A stretch of DNA of 64,000 bases, from contig NMRA01000400.1 in NCBI GenBank assembly GCA_002633005.1, positions 172,768 through 236,767 of the forward strand. Reading direction: 5' to 3'. Shown piece after piece: positions 15,001 through 64,000 of the stretch. A program made the position numbers and the translations under genes. Under the pieces are notes generated by a model. It saw nothing but the letters and a program-made list of their open reading frames with translations, was not told the origin of the DNA and searched no databases. Origin of the DNA: Phoronis australis. Taxonomy: Eukaryota; Phoronida; Phoronidae. The first letter of the stretch is position 1, and the number at the start of each line of letters is the position of its first letter.

Positions 15001-17654
15001 CACGAGCCACCATTGAGGAAATCCACCATGCTATCCCAGATGCCCCGGCAATGTTGACAATTTACGTTCCTCCGAAACATAAAGAGCAACTTCCGCTTTT
15101 CAAGGTGAAAATCGTCGGCAACGCGGCGGTAAGAAAGACATTTGCCGCGGAAATTTTATATCAAATCCGATTTTTTTTACGCGGAAAGAACAATTGAAAA
15201 AAGCGGAAATCCGCGTTTCCGCGGAAAATTCCAAGCCCTGTATTATCATTATTGGCATTTATGGACAAGATGCCCACTGCTAAGTTTAACTGAATGTCTG
15301 TGTTTGACTAGCGGTGCCAATAGCTCAGTGTACTAGAGTGTCTGCACGGTTAGCAGATCTCGGGTTCGAGTCCTGGTTGGTGCAAAATCTTTTCCGACTT
15401 ATGTTCATTAGGTCAAGTAATGTGGCCAACAGGTGGCGTGCAGACCAGATTTTACTAATGTTTATAATTACCATAGAAAGTGCTGCAATAATGAGACAAG
15501 TACCAAATGTCTGACGTGGTCCAAATTTGTCCCCGATCGTTCCCAAAAGCATCTGGAATTGGAAAATTGATCAACTGAACATGAATGATCAAATATTATC
15601 AAAAGTACCAGACAGCCACATCCCAGGGCTTAGCATGCTTCAGCATAATGTTGTCTGCTATCGTGTGTAAAATTCCAGCATCTAAATCAATTTTCTCTCA
15701 GGTGACACCATTTGAAAGCCGAGGAATGTAGGGTTATATTGTGTAAGATTTTGTAGAAATGCTATAGAATTCACAAAGAAGTGCAGAATAAGGCACGAAG
15801 GTGTCAGTTGTAGGTACACTTTCGATACTATGCCGAGACCAAACAGATTGCAGAGAATACAGATATGGTAATTTCTACACGTTACTACTTTCTCATATTT
15901 ACCTGAGCAAACGCGTATGGTAGCAACAGTGCAGTGTCCAGCATACCTAATTGTTTGTTAGAGAACTTAAGTTCCAGGTGGAGATCTGCTTTTATCTGGA
16001 ATGGAAGGAACACAAACAGATAATAATCAAAACCAACAAAGGAGAATGATACCAAGTGCAAACTCACAAGCAAGTAGTTTCAAGGGATGGTAACGGTTCG
16101 AGGGCAGCAACTCGACAAAACTGGCGGGCCTGCTAACCAATCAGCTAATAAGAAATTGGTTGTTTGAGAATGGCTAATCCACGCTCATAAGATTCACATC
16201 TACAATATTCCCTCCTTTCCTACAGAAAAGCTGTGCCACAAGGAAGGTGAACATCAGGTTATTTTATTATCCCATATACAGATAGGTCATCAACTGCCCT
16301 TAGCATCTTTATGGCCATAACACCAGGTGACCATAAGCTTGTTTCTTATATAGGTCCTCAACTCCTGGAATTTTTACCATCCCCATGTCGTCCGAGGTCT
16401 AATTCATCGTTATACAATCTGTTTGACAACAACACCTGTTGTAGAGCTAGTAATTGATTGTCAAGATCACCTGACCCGGGCATCGAAGCAGTGACCCCGG
16501 ATAAAACATGCCATTGACTGTTAGCGACTGGCTAACAGAGGCTCACGTGATTTACCAGGAGCACATCTACACCAGGTCTGTCACCGATATTGAAGACTGA
16601 ACACCATTAAACTAAAAGTCAGTCATTTACAATGTGCTCACTGTCAAAAGAAAAACGTAGGCAAGTGACTAAGAGAGGCATTTATATTATTGCACTCGCT
16701 ACAGATACACCACAATACAGAGGCTATGGAGAGTCCACCTATCTGCCAACTATGCCGAAATGTGGTAGCACCTGTGTATTTACACACAAACACATCTTTT
16801 GTAATACGTGACTTCTAGGTGTGATATGCAGCCAGATAAAGTCTCCCTACGTTGCTTGCCTAGTGGCTGAATGGTTTAGATGCTTGGTTCTTACACGTAC
16901 AACCTGGGTCAAAGTAACAGAGTCACCGAAATTTTCTTCATTGATGCCCAACGACGCCAGAAGAACCCACGACCAGACAGGATGTAAGCACTCGTCTCGG
17001 GGCAGTCCGGAGTAATGCTCCAACAACTGCAGAAACCCAGACCAGAGACGTGACCGACCAGAGCCTGAAGAGTGAGGGCGTAGATGGAACACTTGTTCCA
17101 TAATAGGGAGAGGAGTGATATCACACGTGACTTCCAGGTGCGACGTGCAGCCAGATAAAGTCTCTTTTGAATCGTGAAAGTGTCTTACATTACAACACTC
17201 GCCATGCGGCAATTGCCTCTTGGTTAAATGATTTAGACGCTTGGCTCTCACACGTGCAACCTGGGTTCTAATCCCGGAGTCACTGAAATTTTTTTCACAG
17301 TTACACAACTGGAGACAGTGTAGATGAAGTGGGTTAAGCTCCACATCTCCACTGCACTGTTGTTTGGCTTGTGAAACACGGGTTCGAAGACTGGCTTTAC
17401 TGGCAGACAGTCGATCAGTGCACAAAAGTGTCTCCTCCTACTCCTCTGAGCTCGATCTTACCAGTGAATGAATGTGTGCAAGGGAATGAATGAGAACCAC
17501 TTTGGAATACTCGACTTTGACTTGAGAAGTTGATTATGAACTTGAAGACGAAGAAACTTACCACGCCGATCGATTTCCTAAGTAAATAGGTTGACGCGTA
17601 GGCCGACCATGCTAACCCAAATATAAATACTTGTCTAGCTTTTACAGAAACCAT
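5823..17654 (-). CDS. SLC37/GlpT-type major facilitator, sugar-phosphate/phosphate antiporter-like, 13 exons
   Basis: Predicted 418-residue multi-pass transporter. Exons in gene order: 17654-17562, 15995-15903, 15552-15472, 13727-13659, 12986-12861, 12210-12151, 11652-11580, 10987-10924, 10409-10319, 9822-9743, 8949-8789, 7528-7454, 6013-5823. All introns are GT-AG and every phase agrees. The start MVSVKARQVFIFGLAW opens directly into the first membrane segment. GTIGDKFGPRQ (about residues 66-76) is the major-facilitator motif A loop. NGFAQSQCWP then ALGNWF matches the GlpT/SLC37 pattern before TM5, and the C-terminal half carries EIGGVVGSALIGFVID and FINGFGSVGTVLEGP. Family members exchange organic phosphates such as glucose-6-phosphate or glycerol-3-phosphate for phosphate, often in the ER. 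Substrate and membrane are not shown by the sequence, and I cannot assign an SLC37A1-4 orthologue. Its start is 474 bp from the divergent reductase start. Confidence 0.9.
6949..7337. mobile_element. MITE-like element with ~28-bp terminal inverted repeats
   Basis: The left end reads CTACCAGTGTTTTCCGTAGA followed by TAAGCCCA. The right end is its imperfect inverse, ending AAGGAAAATCCCGGTAG. The interior has several GGGCGTTTAT-like words that recur near 13920, 21690 and 63050. No coding capacity is seen. It lies in the last intron of the transporter gene. Confidence 0.65.
7961..8478 (+). mobile_element. Non-autonomous DNA transposon, family 1 copy 1 (518 bp)
   Basis: Bounded by CAGGGCTTGGAAT and ATTCCAAGCCCTG, with a perfect 6-bp target duplication CTACTA on both sides (7955-7960 and 8479-8484). 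The right end is rich in GCGGAAA / TTTCCGC words. The ~60-codon reading frame seen in copies 2 and 4 is shifted here by a one-base deletion. It lies in intron 11 of the transporter gene. Confidence 0.88.
13915..13956. repeat. Fragment of a dispersed repeat ending GGGCGTTAA...GTTTACGGTA
   Basis: The words GAGCATGGGCGTTAACC and GTTTACGGTATTA recur near 21690-21727 in the reductase intron (GGGCGTTAATCTGAATGTTTACGGTA). This looks like a shared transposon end. Boundaries are not resolved. Confidence 0.5.
14761..15240 (+). mobile_element. Non-autonomous DNA transposon, family 1 copy 2 (480 bp)
   Basis: Terminal inverted repeats CAGGGCTTGGAAT / ATTCCAAGCCCTG, with the 6-bp target duplication TATTAT at 14755-14760 and 15241-15246. 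This copy keeps an open frame from about 14979 to 15197 that includes EIHHAIPDAPAMLTIYVPP. Part of that peptide is also open in copy 4. It lies in intron 3 of the transporter gene. Confidence 0.9.
15314..15384 (+). tRNA. tRNA-like sequence, probably a tRNA-derived repeat or pseudogene
   Basis: Folds as a near cloverleaf: acceptor GTGCCAA with TTGGTGC, D stem GCTC/GAGT, anticodon stem TCTGC/GCAGA and a T arm around TTCGAGT. The A box (TAGCTCAGTG) and B box (GGTTCGAGTCC) are recognisable. The anticodon loop ACGGTTA has C instead of the universal U before the anticodon, and the variable loop is only about 2 nt. I therefore favour a tRNA-derived SINE or pseudogene over a working tRNA-Thr(GGT). 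It is antisense within intron 3 of the transporter gene. Confidence 0.5.
16808..17163. repeat. ~317-bp direct duplication of a tRNA-derived SINE-like unit (first copy and junction)
   Basis: CGTGACTTCTAGGTG...CAGCCAGATAAAGTCTC at 16808-16846 recurs at 17125-17163. Each is followed by a tRNA-like head (GTGGCTGAATGGTTTAGATG in the first, TTGGTTAAATGATTTAGACG in the second) and then CACGT.CAACCTGGGT. The first copy has lost its B box. It lies in intron 1 of the transporter gene. The long minus-strand open frame across this region is repeat-derived. Confidence 0.7.
17205..17300 (+). repeat. tRNA-derived SINE head with intact A/B boxes
   Basis: The A-box-like TTGCCTCTTGGTTAAATG and the B box GGTTCTAATCCC (matching GGTTCRANNCC) are correctly spaced, followed by GGAGTCACTGAAATTTTTTT. 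This is the better preserved second unit of the tandem pair starting at 16808. Confidence 0.6.
17344..17500. repeat. Dispersed SINE-like repeat, family S2 (copy in transporter intron 1)
   Basis: Contains GGGTTCGAAGACTGGCTTTA, CTGGCAGACA, AAAAGTGTCTCCT, GAGCTCGATCTTACCAGTGA and AATGAGAACCACTT in order. The inverse of the same string occurs at 27541-27690 in the reductase gene. The GGGTTCGAA word is a degenerate Pol III B box. Confidence 0.7.
17562..17654 (-). CDS. Exon 1 of the SLC37-type transporter
   Basis: 31 codons from ATG to a GTG|GTAAG donor. It encodes the short cytosolic N-terminus and TM1 (VFIFGLAWSAYASTYLLRK), the usual aromatic TM1 followed by a basic pair in this family. No in-frame ATG lies just upstream. 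Confidence 0.85.
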
Positions 17655-18128
17655 GGCTGTTGGAATAAGTTTGGTGGATTCAGTCCAAGAAAGAACAACA
17701 GCACTACTGAAAGCAAGCCTTGCACACTATAAAGTCGCCATCTTTGTTTCAAGAGACACCTAGTGACCAAATATCACATTTTCATTTTTTCCTCAATAAT
17801 TATCTAGTAATTATTGATACAGAAGATTGCTTCATACTCTATATGAAATATAGATATATTCTTGAGTTGTATTTGACATGATATTAACAGTTTTGTCAAA
17901 AAACAGGCAAGTTAAACAATAGGTGGCGCTGATTTTCGACTGCCCAATTTAGTAATTCGGGCATTGTGCGGGTCATAAATTCTCTAAGTCTTATGACTGG
18001 AAATCTGCTGTGTCACCGTTTGTGCTGTTTTTGACGTATCCAGAAGATAAGTCTCACCGTTGGAAACAACTCCTAATATTCAGAACGAAGGTTAATTTTG
18101 CTAGGAGTGAAGCTAATACCGGCTTAAG
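17655..18128. promoter_or_regulatory. Putative bidirectional promoter between transporter and reductase
   Basis: The two start codons are divergent and 474 bp apart, so both 5' UTRs and both core promoters should fall here unless untranslated first exons exist. I see no TATA box at a sensible position. A TGACGTA (CRE-like) word is at 18032-18038, about 100 bp before the reductase ATG. No further binding site is claimed. Confidence 0.55.
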
Positions 18129-39653
<21,525 letters not shown>

Positions 39654-40431
39654 AGCCCGCTGCTTCTCGCCTAAACAACACAACACAACACCAAAGAGCC
39701 ACCTGTAGGGGTAACGTTCAGTCTCGGCAAACGGCACAAGACATGCACACGCGCACACATTGTTGAGATTGACGAATCCTTCGTTTTTTATGAAAATTGC
39801 TCAGTTCGCTCAGTGCATAGATGTCAAGAAATTTATCTATGAAGTTTCCATTATTTCCTGCAAGGTTCTCAGTCTTTGTGAAATATACTCTGTTGATCGC
39901 AATTATTTTTTTGCACAAGAAGTGAAGAATGATGGTTATCCACGTAGATAGCTATGCACCGGTTTTTCTATTGCATTTGATATTTCAGTGTCATTGAACT
40001 ATCACTTTTTCCCAGTGTTCTGCAATGCTGACATTTGAAATTTGACAAGCTCAACTAATACTTGTACATACGCAATCTATCTTTTTTGCTTGTCTGGCTC
40101 AACTCGGATGCAGCTGATATTTCAGAAACTAGGTCGATCATTCTGCGATTTTGTTCAGCATTTTTTATGTTCATGTTTTCTCGAAAGCCCCGTTTTTTGT
40201 GTCACGATATCTGTGTAGTCTTTTAAATGTATATCCTTAGAAAGCATTCCTTAATCTGTCAATCAGTTTCTTCGTGAAGGTGTTTGTTAGCAAGTGGTTA
40301 TTGTTACTTGATACGATTTTGCCGAACTGCGCAGTTTTCCATGCAGGTGAAATTATATGTTGGTGTTGATGGCGGCAGCGGGCGTTTGCAAAACGACCGA
40401 GGGAACCCTCGTCTGTGGTGGCACTCGTACA

Positions 40432-40496
40432 GTGCGTGTATGACGGTTCTTCCCATAATCCTTTGCCCAAGGACGGGTGGAGCCCGAGAGACCAAG
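40432..40496 (+). promoter_or_regulatory. SECIS element in the 3' UTR of the reductase
   Basis: The ATGA core is at 40440-40443. The helix CGGTTCTTCCC pairs with GGGTGGAGCCCG, allowing one bulged C. Unpaired AA is at 40457-40458, 13 nt after the core, followed by a mini-stem TCCTT/AAGGA, which gives a form II architecture. The 3' core CGAG is at 40485-40488. It lies about 790 nt after the UGA. Its role is to recruit SBP2 and allow Sec insertion. Confidence 0.85.
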
Positions 40497-40541
40497 ACGT
40501 CGGTTCTCAATGTACCAGGTAGCACACCGTGATCAGTTTCA

Positions 40542-40547
40542 AATAAA
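40542..40547 (+). terminator. Polyadenylation signal AATAAA of the reductase
   Basis: A canonical AATAAA lies about 54 nt after the SECIS 3' core and is followed within 100 nt by GT/T-rich sequence. This gives a 3' UTR of about 0.9 kb. Confidence 0.7.
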
Positions 40548-43500
40548 ATCTGAATTATGTATTTTATGGGTAACTCATATGGGTGTGCTGTTTTGGATTT
40601 GTGATAATTGGTAATAAATTTCATGACTTTTGACACAAATTATACATTGACATATTTAGTGATTAGTGAGAAGTTTGCTACACTTTGTACAGTGATTGGT
40701 ATGTGTCGCTAATTATTTTTTTAATAATTGTCGTCACTTCTTGTATTCTGTACTGTTGTCATGAAGGTATTTGGTGTGATTAATATACATCGTTTTGAAA
40801 GAATTATCGGTGATGATTCATTATTGCAGTGGAAGAGAAAGCAAATGCAAGCAACCTTGCTGAACTTGTCAGTCTGCTATTAGTCGTCACTTTTCTCGGC
40901 CCCAATTACACGTCCATTCATGTACATTTAAAAGTTTGCCACGAAGTCATTGTTTTTGAATCGTTTTTTGCTTAACTCATTGCTCAAATGTGAATGCTGT
41001 CCTGACATTTACGTGCAAAATTTTTCGCACAAATGTTAGTCAATGGACTGGTTGCATGTATTCAGAACAAGTACATGCAAAGTAGCACTTGCTGTAACAA
41101 GGACTGTTGTAAAGAACTGGCAATGATCAGTCACAAACTTCACTCTTATAAAAAATATTAACAATTTAACTCTAGGTAGCAGTTTCCAAAGTATCCTGAA
41201 TGGCAAACGTCAATGAAATTGGGTTTGAAAGTAGATGTGAACAACCTTTATCAAACCAAGCACTCATCAGAAACCGATGTGAAAATTGATATTACAGGCT
41301 GCTATCACTTCCAGTACATGTACATAACATAAGAAATATCAAAACAATTACGTTCATATTAAGCAGTCGCTAGAATAAACTTGCTTTTTTCATGGTCCAA
41401 AGGTGACTGGTTAAGCAAGGTCGCTTGTACTAGACTAAGAGTAAGAGAAAGCTGGAGTTCAACAAAGAAAGATGATTAGAATCCCACATTGTTTTATTGT
41501 TCTTTAATTACTTGTTTACATCCCACGGATTACTTTGCATTTAAAATTCAATAACTTGTTCATAATGTAACAACAAATGTAGGTTAATTCTTCAATCGCA
41601 CAATATGGCTGACTTGCGAAATTCTATTTTGTCAAATTACTCCACAAGAATAAAGATTAAGAAAACTTTAGACTGTTACTGGCATGTTTGTATTACCAAA
41701 AACAACTTTTGATAAAATTTCCATTATTTGAAGTAATGCAAGTGGCCTTCGAAAAGTGGAATTTTCACATTTTTGTGCGAAGTAAAAATCACCCTACGTC
41801 GAACTATAACTTGCATACACAGAGACTGCGCAAAGTACCCTCTCGCAGGGGGCCACACACGCACGCACACTGCACAATATACCCTCTCACAGGGGTCATA
41901 CAAGAACAATCTCGTTCACAATATTAACAGCCAATGAAAACACATTCGAACTTGCACATTCAGGGCCTAGGCTCAAATCAACAACATTTCATTGAAATCT
42001 GATTTCCAAAATGATGATTTACTGACAGCTTTTCTGGAAAATCTCGTTCAACGGTATATAGACATCTAGAGTCCGTTTTTTTTTCAGTGCGGTGAGTAAT
42101 GACATTGCACATGATAATGCTGCAGTTGAATAGTGTTTTAAGTTCTGGGCGTCAGAATTTTACAACTTACAGTATCATTCAAAATCTGCAGTATTTACTC
42201 ACAATGTCGCGCACCTATCATATACCATTTCAGCCTTGTCCCCGTGACTCCAAGGCTATTCACAATGAACATTCAGTTAATGTTTTTCTGCTGCACAGTG
42301 AAATTCAGAGCAAACGCCAAGAACCTTTGTTAGTTCATCTCACCTCGAAGGGCCTGACGATTTAAGAATTATGGCCCATAAAACATTCCACAGAAGCGAG
42401 ATAGTTTAACATGGTGTTGTTAAAATTTTATGCATTAAGTTGTGTTAAATAATATAAAAAGGTTGACAAACAACAAAAACACCATAAATACACAAAAAAT
42501 GATACTGAAATGCGTATTAACCAACCAACCAACACGTAACAAAGGTAAAAGTCAACTCATCAAGTAACAGGACTGCAAACATAAATTTCAGTTCACAAAT
42601 TTTATAAACCAAAGACTATCTCAGACCCATGCACTTTACTACAAGTCAAGTTTGAACTTAACTCTAGTTCGGACCAGCCGAAGCTCAAACTTGCCATCCA
42701 AGAGCTCTTAAGGTCTTTTCCACAAACAGTGATTCAGTGTCCAGAGGAACATCTGGCTGAGAGAAGTTTAATGATGTTACAATCACATCACAACTTCTTA
42801 GTAATGGGACTGAAATGGGGAGTTGTGTGTAAATATAACAAAGTTGCCATTGACGATGGGGTTATGACCTCCAGACTGGCCAATTACCAGTGAAGCTACT
42901 GTTAGTAATGAGAGAGATGATTGCACATCATACCTCAACATGTTTCTACCAGAAAAATTAAGCTGGTTGGAAAAGGCCTTAAGAAGCATGATTCACTGGT
43001 ATGCAGCAACACAATTCTAAATAATCAAATTGCTTTACAAGTACAATTGCATCCACTGGATTAAGTATAATTATTAGACAACAAATTAATATCCCAAGTG
43101 CCACAAATTAAAAGAAACACATTTTAAAGAACCTCGCACACATTCTTGGTCTACCATGATGCACAATAATTAGCCCTTATCACAGTCCCCAGGGGGGTGC
43201 CACTAACTTACATACCAACTTTGAAATGCATTTCAGTTTGCAACAGTTATCCTCATTACATGCTTGATGTAAAATATGAAAATGAAAAGCCAGAATTAAG
43301 CTAAAGATTCTTCAACTTGGGCAAAAAAGGCCTGAAATTGACACTTTTTAAAGGATATTGCTTTGAACGCTCAATAATTTCCCCAACTTTTAATCGATGA
43401 CAGCTGTCCATATAACACGCAAACCGAGAAGAAAATTTTAGTTCGCAAAACAGGAGCAGATCCAGGATCTTGACATGACATAGGGAGCCCTTCATAGCCT

Positions 43501-44832
43501 GAATCCACCACATCAACAAGAGATTGAGCAGGGAGGTATAAACCGTGTAGACAGCACTGTATCTGCACATGTACGGTGTAAGAAATTTGAAAAAAAATCC
43601 TCTTTCCACCATCATGCAAGGTACCAGGATCATTCTCAGCAAGATCTTGAAAAGGGGGAAAAATGAACGGGGATCGACAGGAAGAACCCTGGGAATTGTG
43701 ACGCATTCGTGGCCTGTTTTTGGCCAAATCTGCCCAATTTTGCCTATCCCTAAATTGCTTCTTAGAACTATTAAAGCCTCAAAATGTCACTAACTTATGA
43801 CACAATATGGACAAGTGAAATTTGAGTTTCTCATTTAATCCATGGAAGATATGCAGCACCAAATTAATGGTTATCTATTAAAAGGATAATTATGAAGAAA
43901 TATTTTTTAACATGTCTTGAATGGGGTACGGGAAAATTTCACCAATTTGGGACAAAAAATAATAATTGCTAAAAGAGCTCTTTTTCATTCAACGGCTTAT
44001 AATATTGATGTGAATGCCACAAATAATTTCTCAAAACAGTGACAGATGTGCAGTCAATCATCTGGAAATCCTATGGCAACTAAAATGCCTAGGTGACTAA
44101 AATGAACTTCGTTAGCGCATAGTCAAGCAACTTAATGTGCCTGGTCGGAAGCGAATCAATAACAGTCAGGTGATTCTTCTCAAGCCCCCGCATTATTTCT
44201 AAAACCATTTCAAACCCAAGTAAGGAACATGATGAGATTGACAGTACAACATTTACCGAAAGTGGCCTGAAGTCCAATTGGTTTTAGACAGAATATGTGG
44301 TGTTATTGCCCCCATAGGACGGACTTGTGTGTTTTGAGAATGATTCGGTGTTACAGAGGCGAGCCAGTCATAAATTGAAGAATCTTTAACTAACAGTCTT
44401 TGGTACCCATTCCCCCATCACAAGTCATACCTTGGTAAATGCATACATATCCACTGCACTCCTGAATGCAAAATAAGAGTAGTTATCAGGGGTGACTACA
44501 CACCCGTTGTCCAACTTATGGCAATACAGCTGCATTGCTTCTCCTCATGAAAAGTAGTACCAAGGTCAAGGTCACTGGTGGACGACTACAGTCAAACCGC
44601 TTTACGCAATTAGTTTAAATGGTTTGGATGCTAATGAAGTTCTGTTCCCAAGTCAAAAAAACTAAATGTGTACAAGGCACTTTGGCTACAACAAACTTTG
44701 GTTAAAATGAGCATTCCAGAGAGTTCCTTAGATAACTCGCTGTAACGCGGTTTGACTGTGTCCATGATAAAGTTATACCAAAATGTCCAACAACGGGGAC
44801 GTGTAAATAGAAGTTCCACATATGGCCACCAG
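40548..44832. other. Intergenic region between two convergent genes
   Basis: No coding exon recognised. It is AT-rich, with a small repeated motif ACCCTCTCGCAGGGG / ACCCTCTCACAGGGG near 41838-41896 and fragments of the TTTGTCAAAT-type repeat near 41615. The right part should contain the 3' UTR of the minus-strand PFKFB long form. Confidence 0.6.
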
Positions 44833-62642
<17,810 letters not shown>

Positions 62643-62706
62643 CTGTAAAGAAGCACCAAAATCAGCATAACTACACATAATTAGACCGCAAACTTATCAG
62701 AAATTA

Positions 62707-62998
62707 TAGTGGAACTTGCACGCTAATTCCTCATCTCTGTGATTGTTTGGCCAAATTAGTTAGAAAGACAACATATAGCGACGATGAAAATACAAAGTAC
62801 CTTGAAAATGTCACAAAAATGATCTGCCGCAAATCACAGAACCGTTTGCTGTCAATATTGTGATGTGGTGCTGGAGAATAACACTATGTGAGCCTGCGAG
62901 GTCATCATTAGTTCAAATGTCACTTATTTGCAGATTTTTTTGTTTCCACATTCACAAGTTGTCAGTGAAAACAACTGCCCTTTGTTTAGCATAGATTA
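62707..62998. mobile_element. TTAA-type MITE, family 2 copy d (truncated)
   Basis: Begins GTGGAACTTGCACGCTAATT and runs in the same order as 57591-57967 to AACTGCCCTTTGTTTAGCAT. The far terminus is missing, replaced by the GCCC/GCGCC-rich repeat at 63001-63080. Confidence 0.7.
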
Positions 62999-63444
62999 CC
63001 ATATTCGCCGTAATAACCGACCATGCCCCTATAAGCGCCCTCCCCCACGTTTTCAGACTTTGCTAAAATAAGCGCCTAGTCCATGAACGTGTACTTGCGA
63101 AAAATGCCTTACCTACAGTCCTGAAATTCTACAGTAAAGCTTTCAATTTATCAATAATATCCGACAGTCCTGAAAAAAATCATTGTGTGCAGAATTTGGA
63201 GACCACGAGCCTCGCCGCTATGTCGGTATTTAGCTGTGACTATACACTTCAAACTTCCGCCATGCCTCAAAACGAACACAAAAGTTCTGCTGATATTGCG
63301 AGGACCAATGGTCTGGCCTTTCAGAACAGAAGTAGTGTACTTGTCTACGGGATTGCTTTGTAGATATTTCCCGCTTTTAACAGGAATCCAAATTTCTTTG
63401 TAGGCCTACACATAGACCGGCAGCCCAGAGCACTTAGCATCTAT

Positions 63445-64000
63445 GAACGAGGTACCAACATCTGACCACGGGAGCATTTAAAGTCCACCTCAGTATGTAC
63501 AGAAATGGACGTCTGCCGTTGTCTGCACTCTGGGTGTGACCCCTGGGGGCCTTACAAAGACCCCAAAAAATGAGCTAGACTAGATATTCGAGGTACCAAC
63601 CAAAACTGATTTAAAACGAACAATAATACCGCACTGAACACCGAAGGACCCATGACAGACAAATTGCACTCTGGAATGGGTCCGGCAGAAGCCAAAAAAG
63701 GACCCCCCAAAAATGAGCTAGCACATACATTCGAGGTACCACACAAAACCAATTCCATATGATTCAATACATGTCACAGATCACTAAAACCCCTATGACA
63801 GACAAAATACACTCTGGGTTGTGCCCGGCAGAAACCCCCAAAAATCTCAACCATGGTATGCCATCAAAAATTTGAGCTAGACTAGATTTTCGAGGTACCG
63901 GCCAAAACTGATTTTAAACGAACAATAGTACCGCACTGAACACCAAATGACCCATGACAGACAAATTGCACTCTGGAATGGGTCCGGCAGAAACCAAAAA
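63445..64000. repeat. Tandem satellite with ~143-159-bp units, continuing past the right edge
   Basis: GAGCTAGACTAGAT or a variant starts at 63572, 63715 and 63874. Each is followed by TTCGAGGTACC, CCAAAACTGATT, ACCGCACTGAACACC, CATGACAGACAAATT and CACTCTGG.ATGGGTCCGG. A diverged first unit starts near 63445. It lies in the upstream intron (or flank) of PFKFB. Confidence 0.85.

Noticed and set aside
15314-15384. Functional tRNA-Thr gene
   Set aside because: C instead of U33 and a 2-nt variable loop. Several other degraded tRNA-like heads occur in the window, so a repeat is likelier.
16847-17425. 192-aa minus-strand frame
   Set aside because: It runs through duplicated SINE-like units in intron 1 of the transporter and matches no family.
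43371-43727. 118-aa minus-strand frame as a gene
   Set aside because: No recognisable domain or splice context. It lies in the spacer between convergent genes.

Overview
This window is nuclear DNA from a multicellular animal. Its genes are split into many short exons with GT/AG introns of about 0.2 to 4.6 kb, it is AT-rich between exons, and it is full of short transposons, tRNA-derived repeats and minisatellites. A glutaredoxin domain fused to a selenocysteine thioredoxin reductase, together with the repeat load, suggests a marine invertebrate (deuterostome or lophotrochozoan). I cannot name the species. All exon joins below were read by eye from splice sites, phase and family motifs.

There are three protein genes. 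(1) On the minus strand, 17654 to 5823, lies a 13-exon major-facilitator transporter of the SLC37/GlpT sugar-phosphate type (418 aa). (2) On the plus strand, 18129 to 39653, lies a 15-exon thioredoxin-glutathione reductase ending Gly-Cys-Sec-Gly. Its UGA is followed by a GGG codon and a TAA stop, and a SECIS-like hairpin and AATAAA sit near 40440 to 40547. Genes 1 and 2 are head to head with 474 bp between start codons. (3) On the minus strand, from beyond the right edge to 44833, lies the 3' part of a 6-phosphofructo-2-kinase/fructose-2,6-bisphosphatase. It has two homologous, same-phase C-terminal exons (51397-51273 and 46322-46195), so two alternative C-termini are predicted. Genes 2 and 3 converge.

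Together the three concern sugar-phosphate transport, NADPH-dependent redox control and fructose-2,6-bisphosphate control of glycolysis. Whether this neighbourhood matters functionally is inference.

The introns and spacers hold a four-copy ~450-520 bp transposon family with perfect 6-bp target duplications, two TTAA-flanked MITE families, a 65-bp hairpin element with 8-bp direct repeats, a ~430-bp inverted repeat pair, tRNA-derived SINE-like units, four tandem arrays (24, 44, 86 and ~150 bp) and smaller TIR elements. There are two single-N assembly gaps. One (545) joins two near-identical ~340-bp copies. The other (18217) cuts the glutaredoxin active site in exon 1 of the reductase.
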